Source: an uncultured Eubacteriales bacterium (GTDB lineage Bacteria; Bacillota; Clostridia; Christensenellales; CAG-917). From it: a DNA stretch of 64,000 nucleotides. Shown here piece after piece: positions 25,130-34,167 of the stretch. How positions within the stretch are numbered: position 1 is the stretch's first letter; the number at the start of each line of letters is the position of its first letter. Below the pieces are notes generated by a model. That model ran no database searches and was not told the origin of the DNA. It saw only the letters and a list, made by a program, of their open reading frames with translations. The position numbers and the translations under genes are program-made. The stretch is taken from positions 12,061-76,060 of the forward strand of contig URAF01000011.1 of the NCBI GenBank assembly GCA_900545885.1, in the 5' to 3' direction.

Positions 25130-26847
25130 TTTCTGCCCTCCTTGATTGCGCCGAACTTGCAGACCTTTTCGCAAAGTCCGCAACCTACGCACAGCGACGC
25201 GTTGATACGCGCGGAACCGTCTTCCTGTTTCTCGATTGCGGGGCAACCGAGTTTGAAACACATACCGCACTTTCTGCAATCGGAAATCGTGCAGGGAGCG
25301 GGATAATTCTTGTCGAGCAACGCGCAGGGACGTTTTGCGACGATGACGGACACGCCGTCGCTTGCGACTTCTTCCTTGACGGCTTTTTCAACCGCGGCAA
25401 GGTCGTAGCTGTCGACTACACGCACGCTGTCGCAACCCACCGTCTTGCAAAGCGCAACGATGTCGAGGATTTTGGCGGGTTCCTGTTTGAGCGTAAGACC
25501 CGTTGCGGGGTGCTGCTGATGTCCCGTCATACCCGTGGTGGAGTTGTCGAGAATGATAAGCGTTATGTTGCTCTTGTTGTAGACAGCGTTGATAAGTCCC
25601 GTAATACCGCTGTGAATGAACGTGCTGTCGCCGATGACCGCTACGGTGTGCTTGGACTGTTCTCTGCCTATTGCCTTTTCGAAACCGTGAGCAATACCCA
25701 CGCTTGCGCCCATACACACGACGGTGTCAACCGCGCAAAGCGGAGGTTGTGCGCCCAGCGTATAGCAACCGATGTCCGCGGATACGGTGAGTTTCAGTTT
25801 GCTGAGCACGTAGAACACGCCGCGGTGAGGACAGCCTGCGCACATAACGGGAGGACGCACGGGCAAATCCTGTTTTTCGACGTTGAGTTTTTCGCCGAGC
25901 AGTTTTTCGCGGATAATGGCAACGGAAAGTTCGCCCTGTTTGGAGAACAGGTTCTTGCCTTCGCAGGCGATGCCGTTGGCTTTGAGTTGATTTTCAAAGA
26001 AAGGTTCGAGCTCTTCGACGACGACAAGACGTTTGACTTTTGCGGCAAACGCACGGACGCGGTCGATTGCAAGCGGATAAACCATACCGAGTTTGAGCAC
26101 GGACGCTTGGGGCAACGCCTCTTTTACGTATTCGTACACAACGCCGCTGCAAACGATACCGAGCGACGTGTCGCCCATTTCTTCGCGTATGATGTCAAAT
26201 CCGTTGACGTCCGCGGCAAGACGGTTTTCACGCGCTTCGACGACAACGTGTCTGCCGATTGCCGACGACGGCATCATCGTATATTTTGCCACGTCTTTGA
26301 CGTAAGGTTTGAGAGGAACTTCCACTCTGTCTTCCTCTTCGACAAGGCTTTGCGAGTGCGCAAGTCTGGTGGTCGTGCGGAGGAACACGGGGGTGTCGTA
26401 TTTTTCGGACAGTTCGAACGCGAGTTTCGTGAACTCTTTGGCTTCCTGACTGTCGGAAGGTTCTAGCATGGGGATATGCGCGCTTCTTGCGTAAAAGCGC
26501 GTATCCTGTTCGTTCTGGGAGCTGTGCATACCGGGGTCGTCCGCCGCAAGTATGACAAGACCGCCGTTTACGCCCGTATACGCCGCGGTGAACATGGGGT
26601 CTGCCGCTACGTTGACGCCGACGTGTTTCATACACACCATACTGCGTGCACCCGCAAAAGAGGCACCTACCGCGACTTCGAACGCCACCTTTTCGTTGGG
26701 CGCCCATTCAGCGTAAACTTCGTCGTAAGCCGCGATGCATTCGCTGACTTCGGTCGAGGGCGTTCCGGGGTAAGCAGACACTACTCTCACGCCTGCTTCG
26801 TACGCGCCTCTTGCTATTGCTGCATTTCCGAGCATTAGTTTTTTCAT
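25126..26847 (-). CDS. iorA: Indolepyruvate:ferredoxin oxidoreductase alpha subunit
   Basis: 573 residues from the ATG preceded by AAGGA. The pyrimidine-binding half begins LMLGNAAIARGAYEAGV and has SAYPGTPSTE. The thiamine-diphosphate half has CPHRGVFYVLSKL, GASVGIAHGFEKA, GDSTFIHSG and NSTTGMTGHQQHP. The C terminus carries [4Fe-4S] motifs CRKCGMCFKLGCP and CVGCGLCEKVCKFG. It converts phenyl-, hydroxyphenyl- or indole-pyruvate to the CoA ester with reduction of ferredoxin, which could feed the hydrogenase. Confidence 0.94.
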   Translation of the reverse strand: MKKLMLGNAAIARGAYEAGVRVVSAYPGTPSTEVSECIAAYDEVYAEWAPNEKVAFEVAVGASFAGARSMVCMKHVGVNVAADPMFTAAYTGVNGGLVILAADDPGMHSSQNEQDTRFYARSAHIPMLEPSDSQEAKEFTKLAFELSEKYDTPVFLRTTTRLAHSQSLVEEEDRVEVPLKPYVKDVAKYTMMPSSAIGRHVVVEARENRLAADVNGFDIIREEMGDTSLGIVCSGVVYEYVKEALPQASVLKLGMVYPLAIDRVRAFAAKVKRLVVVEELEPFFENQLKANGIACEGKNLFSKQGELSVAIIREKLLGEKLNVEKQDLPVRPPVMCAGCPHRGVFYVLSKLKLTVSADIGCYTLGAQPPLCAVDTVVCMGASVGIAHGFEKAIGREQSKHTVAVIGDSTFIHSGITGLINAVYNKSNITLIILDNSTTGMTGHQQHPATGLTLKQEPAKILDIVALCKTVGCDSVRVVDSYDLAAVEKAVKEEVASDGVSVIVAKRPCALLDKNYPAPCTISDCRKCGMCFKLGCPAIEKQEDGSARINASLCVGCGLCEKVCKFGAIKEGRK

Positions 26848-26900
26848 ATTTCCGTCCTTAAATGTAAATTCTTTGGATTTCCGCACGAGCGGACAACGCG

Positions 26901-28541
26901 TTATCTCGTCACCTGAACTTCGACAAGACTTTCTTCGCCGCAATACTTTTCGCGAAGTTTCGGTTTCTCTATTTTACCCGTGGGGTTTCTCGGCACTTTG
27001 TCGAAAATGACCTTGCGGGGGCGTTTGTATCTGGGCAACGCCGCACAGAACGCGTTGATTTTGTCTTCCGTCCAATCAGAGTATTCGGGTTTGAGTTCGA
27101 CGATTGCGGCGGCGATTTCTCCTAGGCGTTCGTCGGGCATTCCTATGACTGCAACGTCGCGGACAGCTTCGCACGAACGGATAAAATCTTCAATCTGAAC
27201 GGGATAAAGGTTTTCACCGCCCGTAATTATGACGTCTTTCTTTCTGTCGACCAGATAAATAAACCCGTCTTCGTCCTCGCGCGCCATATCGCCCGTAAAC
27301 AGCCAACCGTCGCCGAGTACGGCTTCGGTCGCCTTTTCGTCGTGGTAGTAGCACACCATAACCCCGTCGCCTTTGACGGCAAGTTCACCGACTTCGCCGC
27401 GCTTTACGTCATTGCGGTTTTCGTCGACGATACGGGTCTGCCAACCGTAACCCGCTTTGCCTATTGCGCCGACTTTATCGATGTTTTCCACTCCGAGATG
27501 TACGCAACCGGGACCTATGCTTTCGCTCAGTCCGTAGTTGGTGTCGTACTGATGGTTCGGGAACACCTTTTTCCAACGCTGTATAAGGCTGGGCGGAACG
27601 GGTTGCGCTCCGATGTGCATAAGACGCCACTTGGACAAATCGTAATCGGCAAGGTTGATTTCGCCGCTGTCGATTGCGTCGAGTATATCCTGCGCCCACG
27701 GTACGAGCAGCCAGACGATGGTCGCCTGTTCGTCGGAGGCGGTCTGCAAAATCCATCTGGGCGTCACGCCTTTCAGCAAAACGGCGCGGCTTCCGCTCAA
27801 CAGACTGCCGAACCAGTGCATTTTCGCGCCCGTATGATAAAGCGGAGGAATGCAAAGGAAGACGTCGTCGTGCGTTTGAGAATGGTGGTTCTGCTCCACT
27901 TTCGCCGCGTGAACGAGTGCTTTGTGGCGGTGGAGAATTGCCTTCGGGAATCCCGTCGTTCCGCTAGAAAAGTATATCGCGGAATAATCTTCGTCGGAAA
28001 TTCGGACGTCGGGACGCGCGGTAGAAGCCGTTTCGATGAGTTTTTCGTAACTCTCCGCAAACGTGGGGCAATCTTCGCCGACGAAAAGCATACCTTCGAT
28101 TTTGTCGAGTTCGCCGAAAACGGACTCAACACGTCCGATGAACTCTTTGCCGAACACCAGAACGGATACGTCGGCAAGGTCGAGACAATATTTGATTTCG
28201 TCCGCGGTATAACGGTAGTTGAGAGGAACGGCAAGTCCGCCCGCTTTCAGAATGCCGAAGTATATGGGCAGCCATTCGAGACAGTTCATCAGCAGAATGC
28301 CGACTTTCTCTCCCCTGCGCAGACCTTTCGACAACAGCAGGTTGGCAAATCTGTTCGCGCTTTCGTCGAACTGACGCCACGTCATTTCTCTGCGGTGTTC
28401 TTCGTCGGGAGTGACTTCGACAAGCGAATAGTCCTTCCACGTCATCTTGTGTTTTTCTTTAAGTTCGGGGTTTATCTCGACAAGGCACACTTCGTCGCCG
28501 AAATTGTCGGCGTTGTGTTCCAGAAATTGCGTAATAGGCAT
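26901..28541 (-). CDS. Acyl-CoA synthetase, AMP-forming
   Basis: 546 residues with the full set of ANL motifs: IYFSSGTTGFPKAILHRH, YGLSESIGPG, GWLFTGDMAREDEDGFIYLVDR, KDVIITGGENLYP, and the C-terminal catalytic Lys region NPTGKIEKPKLRE. The N terminus (ITQFLEHNADNFGDEVCLVE) is of the fatty/aryl acyl-CoA ligase type. The substrate is unknown, but the operon suggests an aromatic or branched acid. Two different acid-CoA ligases (this and PaaK) flank iorAB. Confidence 0.88.
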   Translation of the reverse strand: MPITQFLEHNADNFGDEVCLVEINPELKEKHKMTWKDYSLVEVTPDEEHRREMTWRQFDESANRFANLLLSKGLRRGEKVGILLMNCLEWLPIYFGILKAGGLAVPLNYRYTADEIKYCLDLADVSVLVFGKEFIGRVESVFGELDKIEGMLFVGEDCPTFAESYEKLIETASTARPDVRISDEDYSAIYFSSGTTGFPKAILHRHKALVHAAKVEQNHHSQTHDDVFLCIPPLYHTGAKMHWFGSLLSGSRAVLLKGVTPRWILQTASDEQATIVWLLVPWAQDILDAIDSGEINLADYDLSKWRLMHIGAQPVPPSLIQRWKKVFPNHQYDTNYGLSESIGPGCVHLGVENIDKVGAIGKAGYGWQTRIVDENRNDVKRGEVGELAVKGDGVMVCYYHDEKATEAVLGDGWLFTGDMAREDEDGFIYLVDRKKDVIITGGENLYPVQIEDFIRSCEAVRDVAVIGMPDERLGEIAAAIVELKPEYSDWTEDKINAFCAALPRYKRPRKVIFDKVPRNPTGKIEKPKLREKYCGEESLVEVQVTR

Positions 28542-28554
28542 TTTATCTCTCCTG

Positions 28555-30753
28555 TCAGGCTCTGTCGTGTTTGTAGTAATTTATCAGGCAACCGTCCAGA
28601 ATAATCTGTTTTTCGGTGTCGGTGAGCACGTCCATACGCAATTCGATGTTGCTGACCTTTCCGTCGCGGACGAGTTTTGCGTTTACGCTTGCCGCGCCGC
28701 TTGCAACGAACTCTCTGACGTTCTCGATGAACACGATGTCGCCGAGTTCGAACTCCGTATCGGAGTTGAGCAGAGGAAGCATACCCCAGTTGATAAGGTT
28801 GCTGCGGTAACGTTTTGTGGCGTACTCGCGAGCGATGTTTGCTCCGCCGCCCAAAAATCTCTGACAACTTGCCGCCTGTTCGCGTGCGCTGCCGTCACCG
28901 GGTTTGACTGCAAACACTGCGCTGCCCGTACCGATTTCGCCTTTTATGCCCGCAACCTTTGCCGCGGCGGCTATATCGGCGTTGTCGCCGTCGCGCACGC
29001 TCTTGGAGCGTCCGACGTATGCGGGGTCTTTACGACTTAATGCAAATTCCGCAAGACGGAGAGGATTGCTGCGGTAGGAAGAAGTTTCGCCCGAAGGTAT
29101 GAGTTCGTCCGTGGTGGTCACGGGGTCGTTGATAACGGAACAGAGTTTGAGTGCGAGGTTTTCTTTCAAGGGTTCGATTGCGGGAATATCCGTAATGTTC
29201 GGACCGTACACGAGTTCGGCGTCGGGTTGAGCCTTGCCGAAACCGTTGTAAACTCTGGAATCGTAAGCCTGCGGATAATATCTGAAAGGCGCGAATTCTT
29301 CGTCGTAATCGTATCCGAGCGCGGAAGTCAGCACACCGCCGTTTGCCGCAGTCGCCGCAATTGAACGGGCGTCCATAAGCGCGACGGACGCAATCTGACC
29401 TTCGGAAGGCTTGGAACCTTCTCTTCTTTCGAAGTTACGCGTAGTGTGACGGATAGAAAAGCCGTTGTTGCACGGAACGTCGCCCGCTCCGAAACAAGGA
29501 CCGCAGAAACAGGGTTTGAGCACCGCACCGCTTTCGATGAGGCTTGCAACCACTCCGTTTTTGACGAGAGCAAGGTTGGTGGGCTGACTGCCGGGATATA
29601 CGGTGAGGTTGAACGCACCGCTGCCGACGTTCTTGCCTTTGAGTATGTTTGCGGCGGTCGCAACGTTGTCGTAAATGCCGCCTGCGCAACCTGCGATGAC
29701 GCCCTGCGAAACCACGATTTTGCCGTCTTTGATTTTGTCGGTAAGACGGAACGCGCCTTCTTTAAGACCGAGCAGCTTGCAACCGTCTTTCTCGACCTTG
29801 GAAAGGATTTCTTCGGGGTTTGCGATGAGGTCCGCGAGTTTGTAAACGTTGGAGGGGTGGAAAGGCAACGCAATCATCGGTTCGACTTTGTCGAGTTCGA
29901 CGACGATACCCGCGTCGTAAAGCGCGCCTTCTTCGGGAGCAAGCATTCTGAACTCGTTTTCTCTGCCGTATGCGGCGAGGTATTCTCTCACCTTTTCGTC
30001 GGTGCGCCATATAGAGCTCAGGCAGGCGCTTTCGGTGGTCATAACGTCGATACCGTTGCGGAATTCGACGGAAAGCGCGTCAATGCCGTCGCCGACGAAT
30101 TCGAGCACGGCGTTCTTGACGAAACCGTCCGCAAAAACTTTTCCTATGATTGCAAGCGCGATGTCCTGAGGACCTACGCCCTTACGAACTTCTCCTTTGA
30201 GTTCGACGGCAATGACTTTGGGGTAAGCAATATCGTATGTACGTCCCAAAAGCTGTTTGACTAGTTCGGGTCCGCCCTCGCCGATTGCCATGGTGCCGAT
30301 TGCACCGTAACGCGTATGGCTGTCGCTGCCGAGTATCATTTTGCCGGGAGCGGCAAACATTTCGCGCATATAGCTGTGAATGACCGCAACGTTTGCAGGC
30401 ACGTAAATACCGCCGTACTTCTTCGCTGCGGAAAGACCGAAAACGTGGTCGTCTTCGTTGATGGTTCCGCCTACCGCGCAAAGACTGTTGTGGCAGTTGG
30501 TGAGCACGTACGGAATGGGGAATTCTTTGAGACCGCTTGCGCGAGCGGACTGAATGATACCGACGTACGTGATGTCGTGGGACGCCATAGCGTCGAAACG
30601 GATGCGGAGTGCGGAGTCGTCACCCGACGAATTGTGCACGGAAAGCACGGATGCCGCAATCGTACCTTTTTTGGAAAGGGGAACGTTTGCGCCGTCTGCG
30701 GGATGAATACTGCCGCCTTGATAATACATTTTTTGATTGAAAAGTTTAACCAT
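28555..30753 (-). CDS. Aconitase-family hydratase (YbhJ-like)
   Basis: 732 residues, between aconitase A and the smaller homologues. Cluster-ligand cysteines are seen in VIAGCAGGIYDN and CFCGPCFGAGDVP, with the usual SDSHTRYGAIGT and a C-terminal swivel domain (YRSNLINWGMLPLL). YbhJ-type proteins lack an assigned substrate. It leads an operon with CoA ligases and IorAB, which is unusual for a citrate-cycle enzyme and suggests a dehydratase/isomerase step on another acid. The ribosome-binding site CGAGG is part of a perfect palindrome. Confidence 0.8.
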   Translation of the reverse strand: MVKLFNQKMYYQGGSIHPADGANVPLSKKGTIAASVLSVHNSSGDDSALRIRFDAMASHDITYVGIIQSARASGLKEFPIPYVLTNCHNSLCAVGGTINEDDHVFGLSAAKKYGGIYVPANVAVIHSYMREMFAAPGKMILGSDSHTRYGAIGTMAIGEGGPELVKQLLGRTYDIAYPKVIAVELKGEVRKGVGPQDIALAIIGKVFADGFVKNAVLEFVGDGIDALSVEFRNGIDVMTTESACLSSIWRTDEKVREYLAAYGRENEFRMLAPEEGALYDAGIVVELDKVEPMIALPFHPSNVYKLADLIANPEEILSKVEKDGCKLLGLKEGAFRLTDKIKDGKIVVSQGVIAGCAGGIYDNVATAANILKGKNVGSGAFNLTVYPGSQPTNLALVKNGVVASLIESGAVLKPCFCGPCFGAGDVPCNNGFSIRHTTRNFERREGSKPSEGQIASVALMDARSIAATAANGGVLTSALGYDYDEEFAPFRYYPQAYDSRVYNGFGKAQPDAELVYGPNITDIPAIEPLKENLALKLCSVINDPVTTTDELIPSGETSSYRSNPLRLAEFALSRKDPAYVGRSKSVRDGDNADIAAAAKVAGIKGEIGTGSAVFAVKPGDGSAREQAASCQRFLGGGANIAREYATKRYRSNLINWGMLPLLNSDTEFELGDIVFIENVREFVASGAASVNAKLVRDGKVSNIELRMDVLTDTEKQIILDGCLINYYKHDRA

Positions 30754-30758
30754 AAATA

Positions 30759-30770
30759 CCTCGTACGAGG
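30759..30770. promoter_or_regulatory. Palindrome overlapping the hydratase ribosome-binding site
   Basis: CCTCGTACGAGG, a perfect 12-bp palindrome between the -10 box and the ATG; its right half on the minus strand is the Shine-Dalgarno sequence. It may be an operator or an RNA element. Confidence 0.5.
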
Positions 30771-30773
30771 CAT

Positions 30774-30802
30774 ATTATATTATTTACGCGCGCATTAGTC
30801 AA
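30774..30802 (-). promoter_or_regulatory. Sigma-A promoter of the hydratase-iorAB-paaK operon
   Basis: TTGACT-N17-TATAAT on the minus strand, just before the palindrome and the hydratase start. Confidence 0.75.
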
Positions 30803-30987
30803 ACGAAAATCCCGCAAGAGAAAATATAATCTACACTATATGGCGCACATTCCGTCGCAAAGTATGTAGCACACTCCCCTGACAAATCCGCAAAAACCAT
30901 ATCGGCACTCACAGAAAATCAAAAAATACAATCGGGCGAAACTATAAAAATCAACTCATACGCTCTGAACAAACGTTGGCGAAAAAT

Positions 30988-31012
30988 GCAAAAACCCGCA
31001 TTCTGTGCGGGT
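30988..31012 (-). terminator. Terminator after the DUF2156-GNAT gene
   Basis: On the minus strand AACCCGCA-N5-TGCGGGTT followed by a T-run, 26 bp after the stop. Confidence 0.8.
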
Positions 31013-31038
31013 TAATTTGTTTGAAGCGTCTTTTCCAA

Positions 31039-32505
31039 TCAAATCTCTTTGACGAGATAAGTGAACGTATATTCCTTGTACGGCTTTGTCGTGACGGCGT
31101 CGAAACCGAGTTTTTTTAGATTGTTGAGCGACGGAGCGTTGTCGAACTGCACCACCGCACACAAAACGCAAGGCGACAGCGTTTCAACGGCTTTTTGCAT
31201 CACGTGTTTGCAAAGCGCGGAAGAAACGCCCATTCCACGGAACTTTCTTGCCGTCATAATGCCGCTGAACTCGTAATATTGTCTGCCCTTTTGCTCGCCG
31301 CAGATTTGAGCGAGTTTGTCGCCGTATTCGCGGTCAAAGTCAACCGCGCAGGTCGCGGCAAGTTCACCGTCCACGAACGCGCCCGCCATATAGCCGTCGC
31401 GCAGAACTCCGTGCAGTTCCTCGGGGGTGTAATTGAGGAAAAACAGCTTGTTTTTCAGTCTCTCTCTCTCCCTTTCGAGGAAACCGTAGACCTCGTCGAA
31501 CTCCTCGTCTTTGAGTTGTCTTATCTTGTATTTATCGGCGGGAAGTTTGACTTTTTGCACTTCTTTCGAAAAGAGTTTTCCCGTACGCGCGGCATAGCAG
31601 TCGGATACGTGTTTTGCGGGTTTCAGAACGTACTTTTCCAAAAGAAATTCGGGATAGTAGCTGAGCTTGGATTTGCGCAGACCTTCAAGTCCCATATCTT
31701 CCTGACGGTTTATGTACTTGCAACCCGAAAAATTGCGCGCCGCAAACTCGTGCGCGAGATAGCTGTACACACCCTCATAAGATATATCGGCTTTTTCGTA
31801 CATTTCGATTGCGTTGCCCGACGGTGTTATTTCGCCTATGGCTATGCCTGCGATTTTGCCGTCGACACGCAATACGTCGCCGACAAGTTCTCCCGCAAGC
31901 ACCGCCTGCAACCAGCCTTTCACTATTGCGCTTTCTCTGTCCGCGCTCTCTTCCGCTCCGCCCTCGAACGCCTTTGCTTCCAGCCACTCCTTTTCAAATG
32001 CCGCGATATCCTGCATATCGTCTGCGGTAATCGGCGACATCGAGGAAGAATACGCCTTTTGAAACTTGGCAATGTGGTTGCGTTTCGCGTGATAGCGTTT
32101 ACCCGACAAGGCTATGAAATCTTCCGCCTTGTAGATATACTCCGCCCAGTCGCGGTGCGTATAAATATAATAGCCGCCGTAAGTTTCGCTTATAAAACTC
32201 TCGGTGCAGAAGGCAAACGAAACGTCGTCGGGAAGCGCGGCAACCGCTTGCGTCACCGTAACGGGACTGTCTTTTTTTATGAGCGGCGGCCAGTAATACA
32301 TTCCGTCGTCGACGTAAGCGCGCAGATAAAGCACGTCGCCCGCGGCAAGATATTCGCCCTTTTCAAACCAGTTGATGAATGCGTAATAAGAATAGTCGCT
32401 GCCGACGTAATCGCTGCCCTGCAAATATTCGCGCAACAAGTCTTTGAGCGCAAGGTCAAAAGGAACGAATGCGTCGATGTCAACGTTTAGTTGTTCAAAA
32501 TTCAT
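31039..32505 (-). CDS. DUF2156 acyltransferase fused to a GNAT acetyltransferase
   Basis: 488 residues with two GNAT-fold parts. Residues 1-~300 are a DUF2156 domain, related to the transferase half of lysyl-phosphatidylglycerol synthase (SGKRYHAKRNHIAKF, INRQEDMGLEGLRKSKLSYYP). Residues ~330-488 are a standard GNAT domain with acetyl-CoA motif A TARKFRGMGVSSALCKHVM. No membrane segments are present, so the protein is cytosolic. DUF2156 proteins may transfer aminoacyl or acyl groups; the substrate is unknown. The upstream genes encode membrane proteins and ValS. No clear ribosome-binding site precedes the ATG. Confidence 0.8.
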   Translation of the reverse strand: MNFEQLNVDIDAFVPFDLALKDLLREYLQGSDYVGSDYSYYAFINWFEKGEYLAAGDVLYLRAYVDDGMYYWPPLIKKDSPVTVTQAVAALPDDVSFAFCTESFISETYGGYYIYTHRDWAEYIYKAEDFIALSGKRYHAKRNHIAKFQKAYSSSMSPITADDMQDIAAFEKEWLEAKAFEGGAEESADRESAIVKGWLQAVLAGELVGDVLRVDGKIAGIAIGEITPSGNAIEMYEKADISYEGVYSYLAHEFAARNFSGCKYINRQEDMGLEGLRKSKLSYYPEFLLEKYVLKPAKHVSDCYAARTGKLFSKEVQKVKLPADKYKIRQLKDEEFDEVYGFLERERERLKNKLFFLNYTPEELHGVLRDGYMAGAFVDGELAATCAVDFDREYGDKLAQICGEQKGRQYYEFSGIMTARKFRGMGVSSALCKHVMQKAVETLSPCVLCAVVQFDNAPSLNNLKKLGFDAVTTKPYKEYTFTYLVKEI

Positions 32506-32558
32506 AAATAAAACCCGTAATATGACGAAAGCCCGTTGTCAAACAGGCTTTATGCTTT

Positions 32559-33035
32559 TTATTTTTTCTTTTTCTTTTCGGGCGGTTGGAAGGTTTCCAC
32601 AACCGCGAAAGGACACTTGTCCGTGAGTTCGCCGAGCAACTCCTGCGACTTTGCCGCATTGAGATTGAGCCGCACGGAATACTCCTCTGCGTTTTCTTTT
32701 TTACAGAACACGAACACCTCTTTCGTTTCGGCGTTCACAGCAATTCTGTGAATGTCCGAATACTCGATTTTGTCGGGGAAAAATCCGAGCATTATGCAGA
32801 ACTCTTCGCTGTCGAGTTTGTAGTAACTGTTGAACAGCAACAATCCCGCGGCAACGGCTACGAGCGCCGCGGCGGCAAGCGACACGCCTGCAACGGCTTT
32901 GTTGGCGGTTTCGAGTTTCGGAACTGCACCCGAAATCATCACGGCGTCAAGAACCACTATCACCGCGCCTGCAAGTATGACAAGCGCAATCAACGCGACT
33001 TTCCACCAGCCGAAAAACATTCTGTACTTCTTCAT
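32559..33035 (-). CDS. Small membrane protein with PH-like C-terminal domain
   Basis: 158 residues, AGGAGG before the ATG. Two transmembrane helices (about 13-35 and 45-67) precede a C-terminal domain resembling a bacterial PH domain (YYKLDSEEFCIMLGFFPDKI, then IHRIAVNAETKEVFVFCKK). It ends with PPEKKKKKK. Function unknown. It lies in a row of membrane-protein genes transcribed away from valS. Confidence 0.7.
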   Translation of the reverse strand: MKKYRMFFGWWKVALIALVILAGAVIVVLDAVMISGAVPKLETANKAVAGVSLAAAALVAVAAGLLLFNSYYKLDSEEFCIMLGFFPDKIEYSDIHRIAVNAETKEVFVFCKKENAEEYSVRLNLNAAKSQELLGELTDKCPFAVVETFQPPEKKKKK

Positions 33036-33049
33036 TTCTAGCCTCCTGT

Positions 33050-34114
33050 TTACTCTTGCGGGGCGTCTTTGTCGTCCTCTGCTCTTTCGTGCTCTTTGAA
33101 CGAAATTTTTTCTTTGTATGCGTCAACCGCATAATCCGTATCGGCATAACCCATAACGTCCTGCGGCAACTGCGTTTGATTTTCTTTTCTGTAACCGAAT
33201 TCGACGGTATCCACGACGTTTGCGGCGTCGGTGTAGAAGCTCATTCCGTTCATCTTGTAGTAGCCCACAAGTTCTATAACCCTGAGCAGGAAATAGTTGA
33301 TGGACGGAACGACAATGATGATAAGCCCGAAGGTCGGAATGCTGAACCCCGCGACGATTGCGTAGGTCGAGAAGAAAGTGATTACAAAGGCTTTCGAAAG
33401 TCCTTTGATGTTGAGTTTTACACTGCGCAAACTGCGTGCAAACGCGGTGTATATGCTCTCGTCGGGATTGAACAGCATACGGGGAAGCCAACCTGCAAGC
33501 ATTGTCGCGCGCATGGAGAAAAGGAATACGGCAAGCGCAAGCGTGATAGGCAGCGCGAACAGTCCTATTGCCTGAAAGAGCCCCGCAAACACTCCGCCCG
33601 AAATTGCAACCAGCACGATGTCAATCGGAACTGCAATCGACACTCTGCACGCCGCAAACCTGACCGAAGTTTTGAAGTTCATTGCAAGCGACGCGGCAAG
33701 ACCTATGCGCATATTGGACGACATAAGCTGGTTGACGATGTAGCTTGTCGGATAGTAACTTGTGTATATCAGGAACGTATATAGACAGTACAGGAAAATA
33801 CACAGAATTATTATTGCGGCAAGAAGTCCCGCGGAGTCGGTAACCGCGTATGCGAGCGACGAAAGGTCGGCGGCAGCACGTTGCAGGAAAGAGCTTATGC
33901 TGATTTCACCGTCGAGGAAAGACTGCACGTCTTCGGCAAACGCCGAGGCGTTGCTCGCAACCTCGGGGTCTTCCGCAAGCGCGTTGAAAGTGGGAATGAG
34001 CACCGCCGCTCCGATACAAGCCGTAATGAGCAGACAGGCTACCACCCAACCCAGAATTTTAAGCACGTATCCCATGTTGGAAAACAACAGGGACAATGAG
34101 TATTTGAATTCCAT
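33050..34114 (-). CDS. Polytopic membrane protein, unknown function
   Basis: 354 residues with about six transmembrane helices (near 15-38, 100-125, 165-190, 195-215, 245-275 and one more), and a soluble charged C-terminal tail ending in DDKDAPQE. A ribosome-binding site GAGGAAG precedes the ATG. It is similar in layout to the next upstream gene, suggesting a paired membrane complex or transporter. No ATPase or substrate-binding gene is adjacent. Confidence 0.7.
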   Translation of the reverse strand: MEFKYSLSLLFSNMGYVLKILGWVVACLLITACIGAAVLIPTFNALAEDPEVASNASAFAEDVQSFLDGEISISSFLQRAAADLSSLAYAVTDSAGLLAAIIILCIFLYCLYTFLIYTSYYPTSYIVNQLMSSNMRIGLAASLAMNFKTSVRFAACRVSIAVPIDIVLVAISGGVFAGLFQAIGLFALPITLALAVFLFSMRATMLAGWLPRMLFNPDESIYTAFARSLRSVKLNIKGLSKAFVITFFSTYAIVAGFSIPTFGLIIIVVPSINYFLLRVIELVGYYKMNGMSFYTDAANVVDTVEFGYRKENQTQLPQDVMGYADTDYAVDAYKEKISFKEHERAEDDKDAPQE

Positions 34115-34167
34115 ACTTCCTCACATTGTGAAGTTTATCTCACGCAAAGGACAGATAAACCCTGAAA

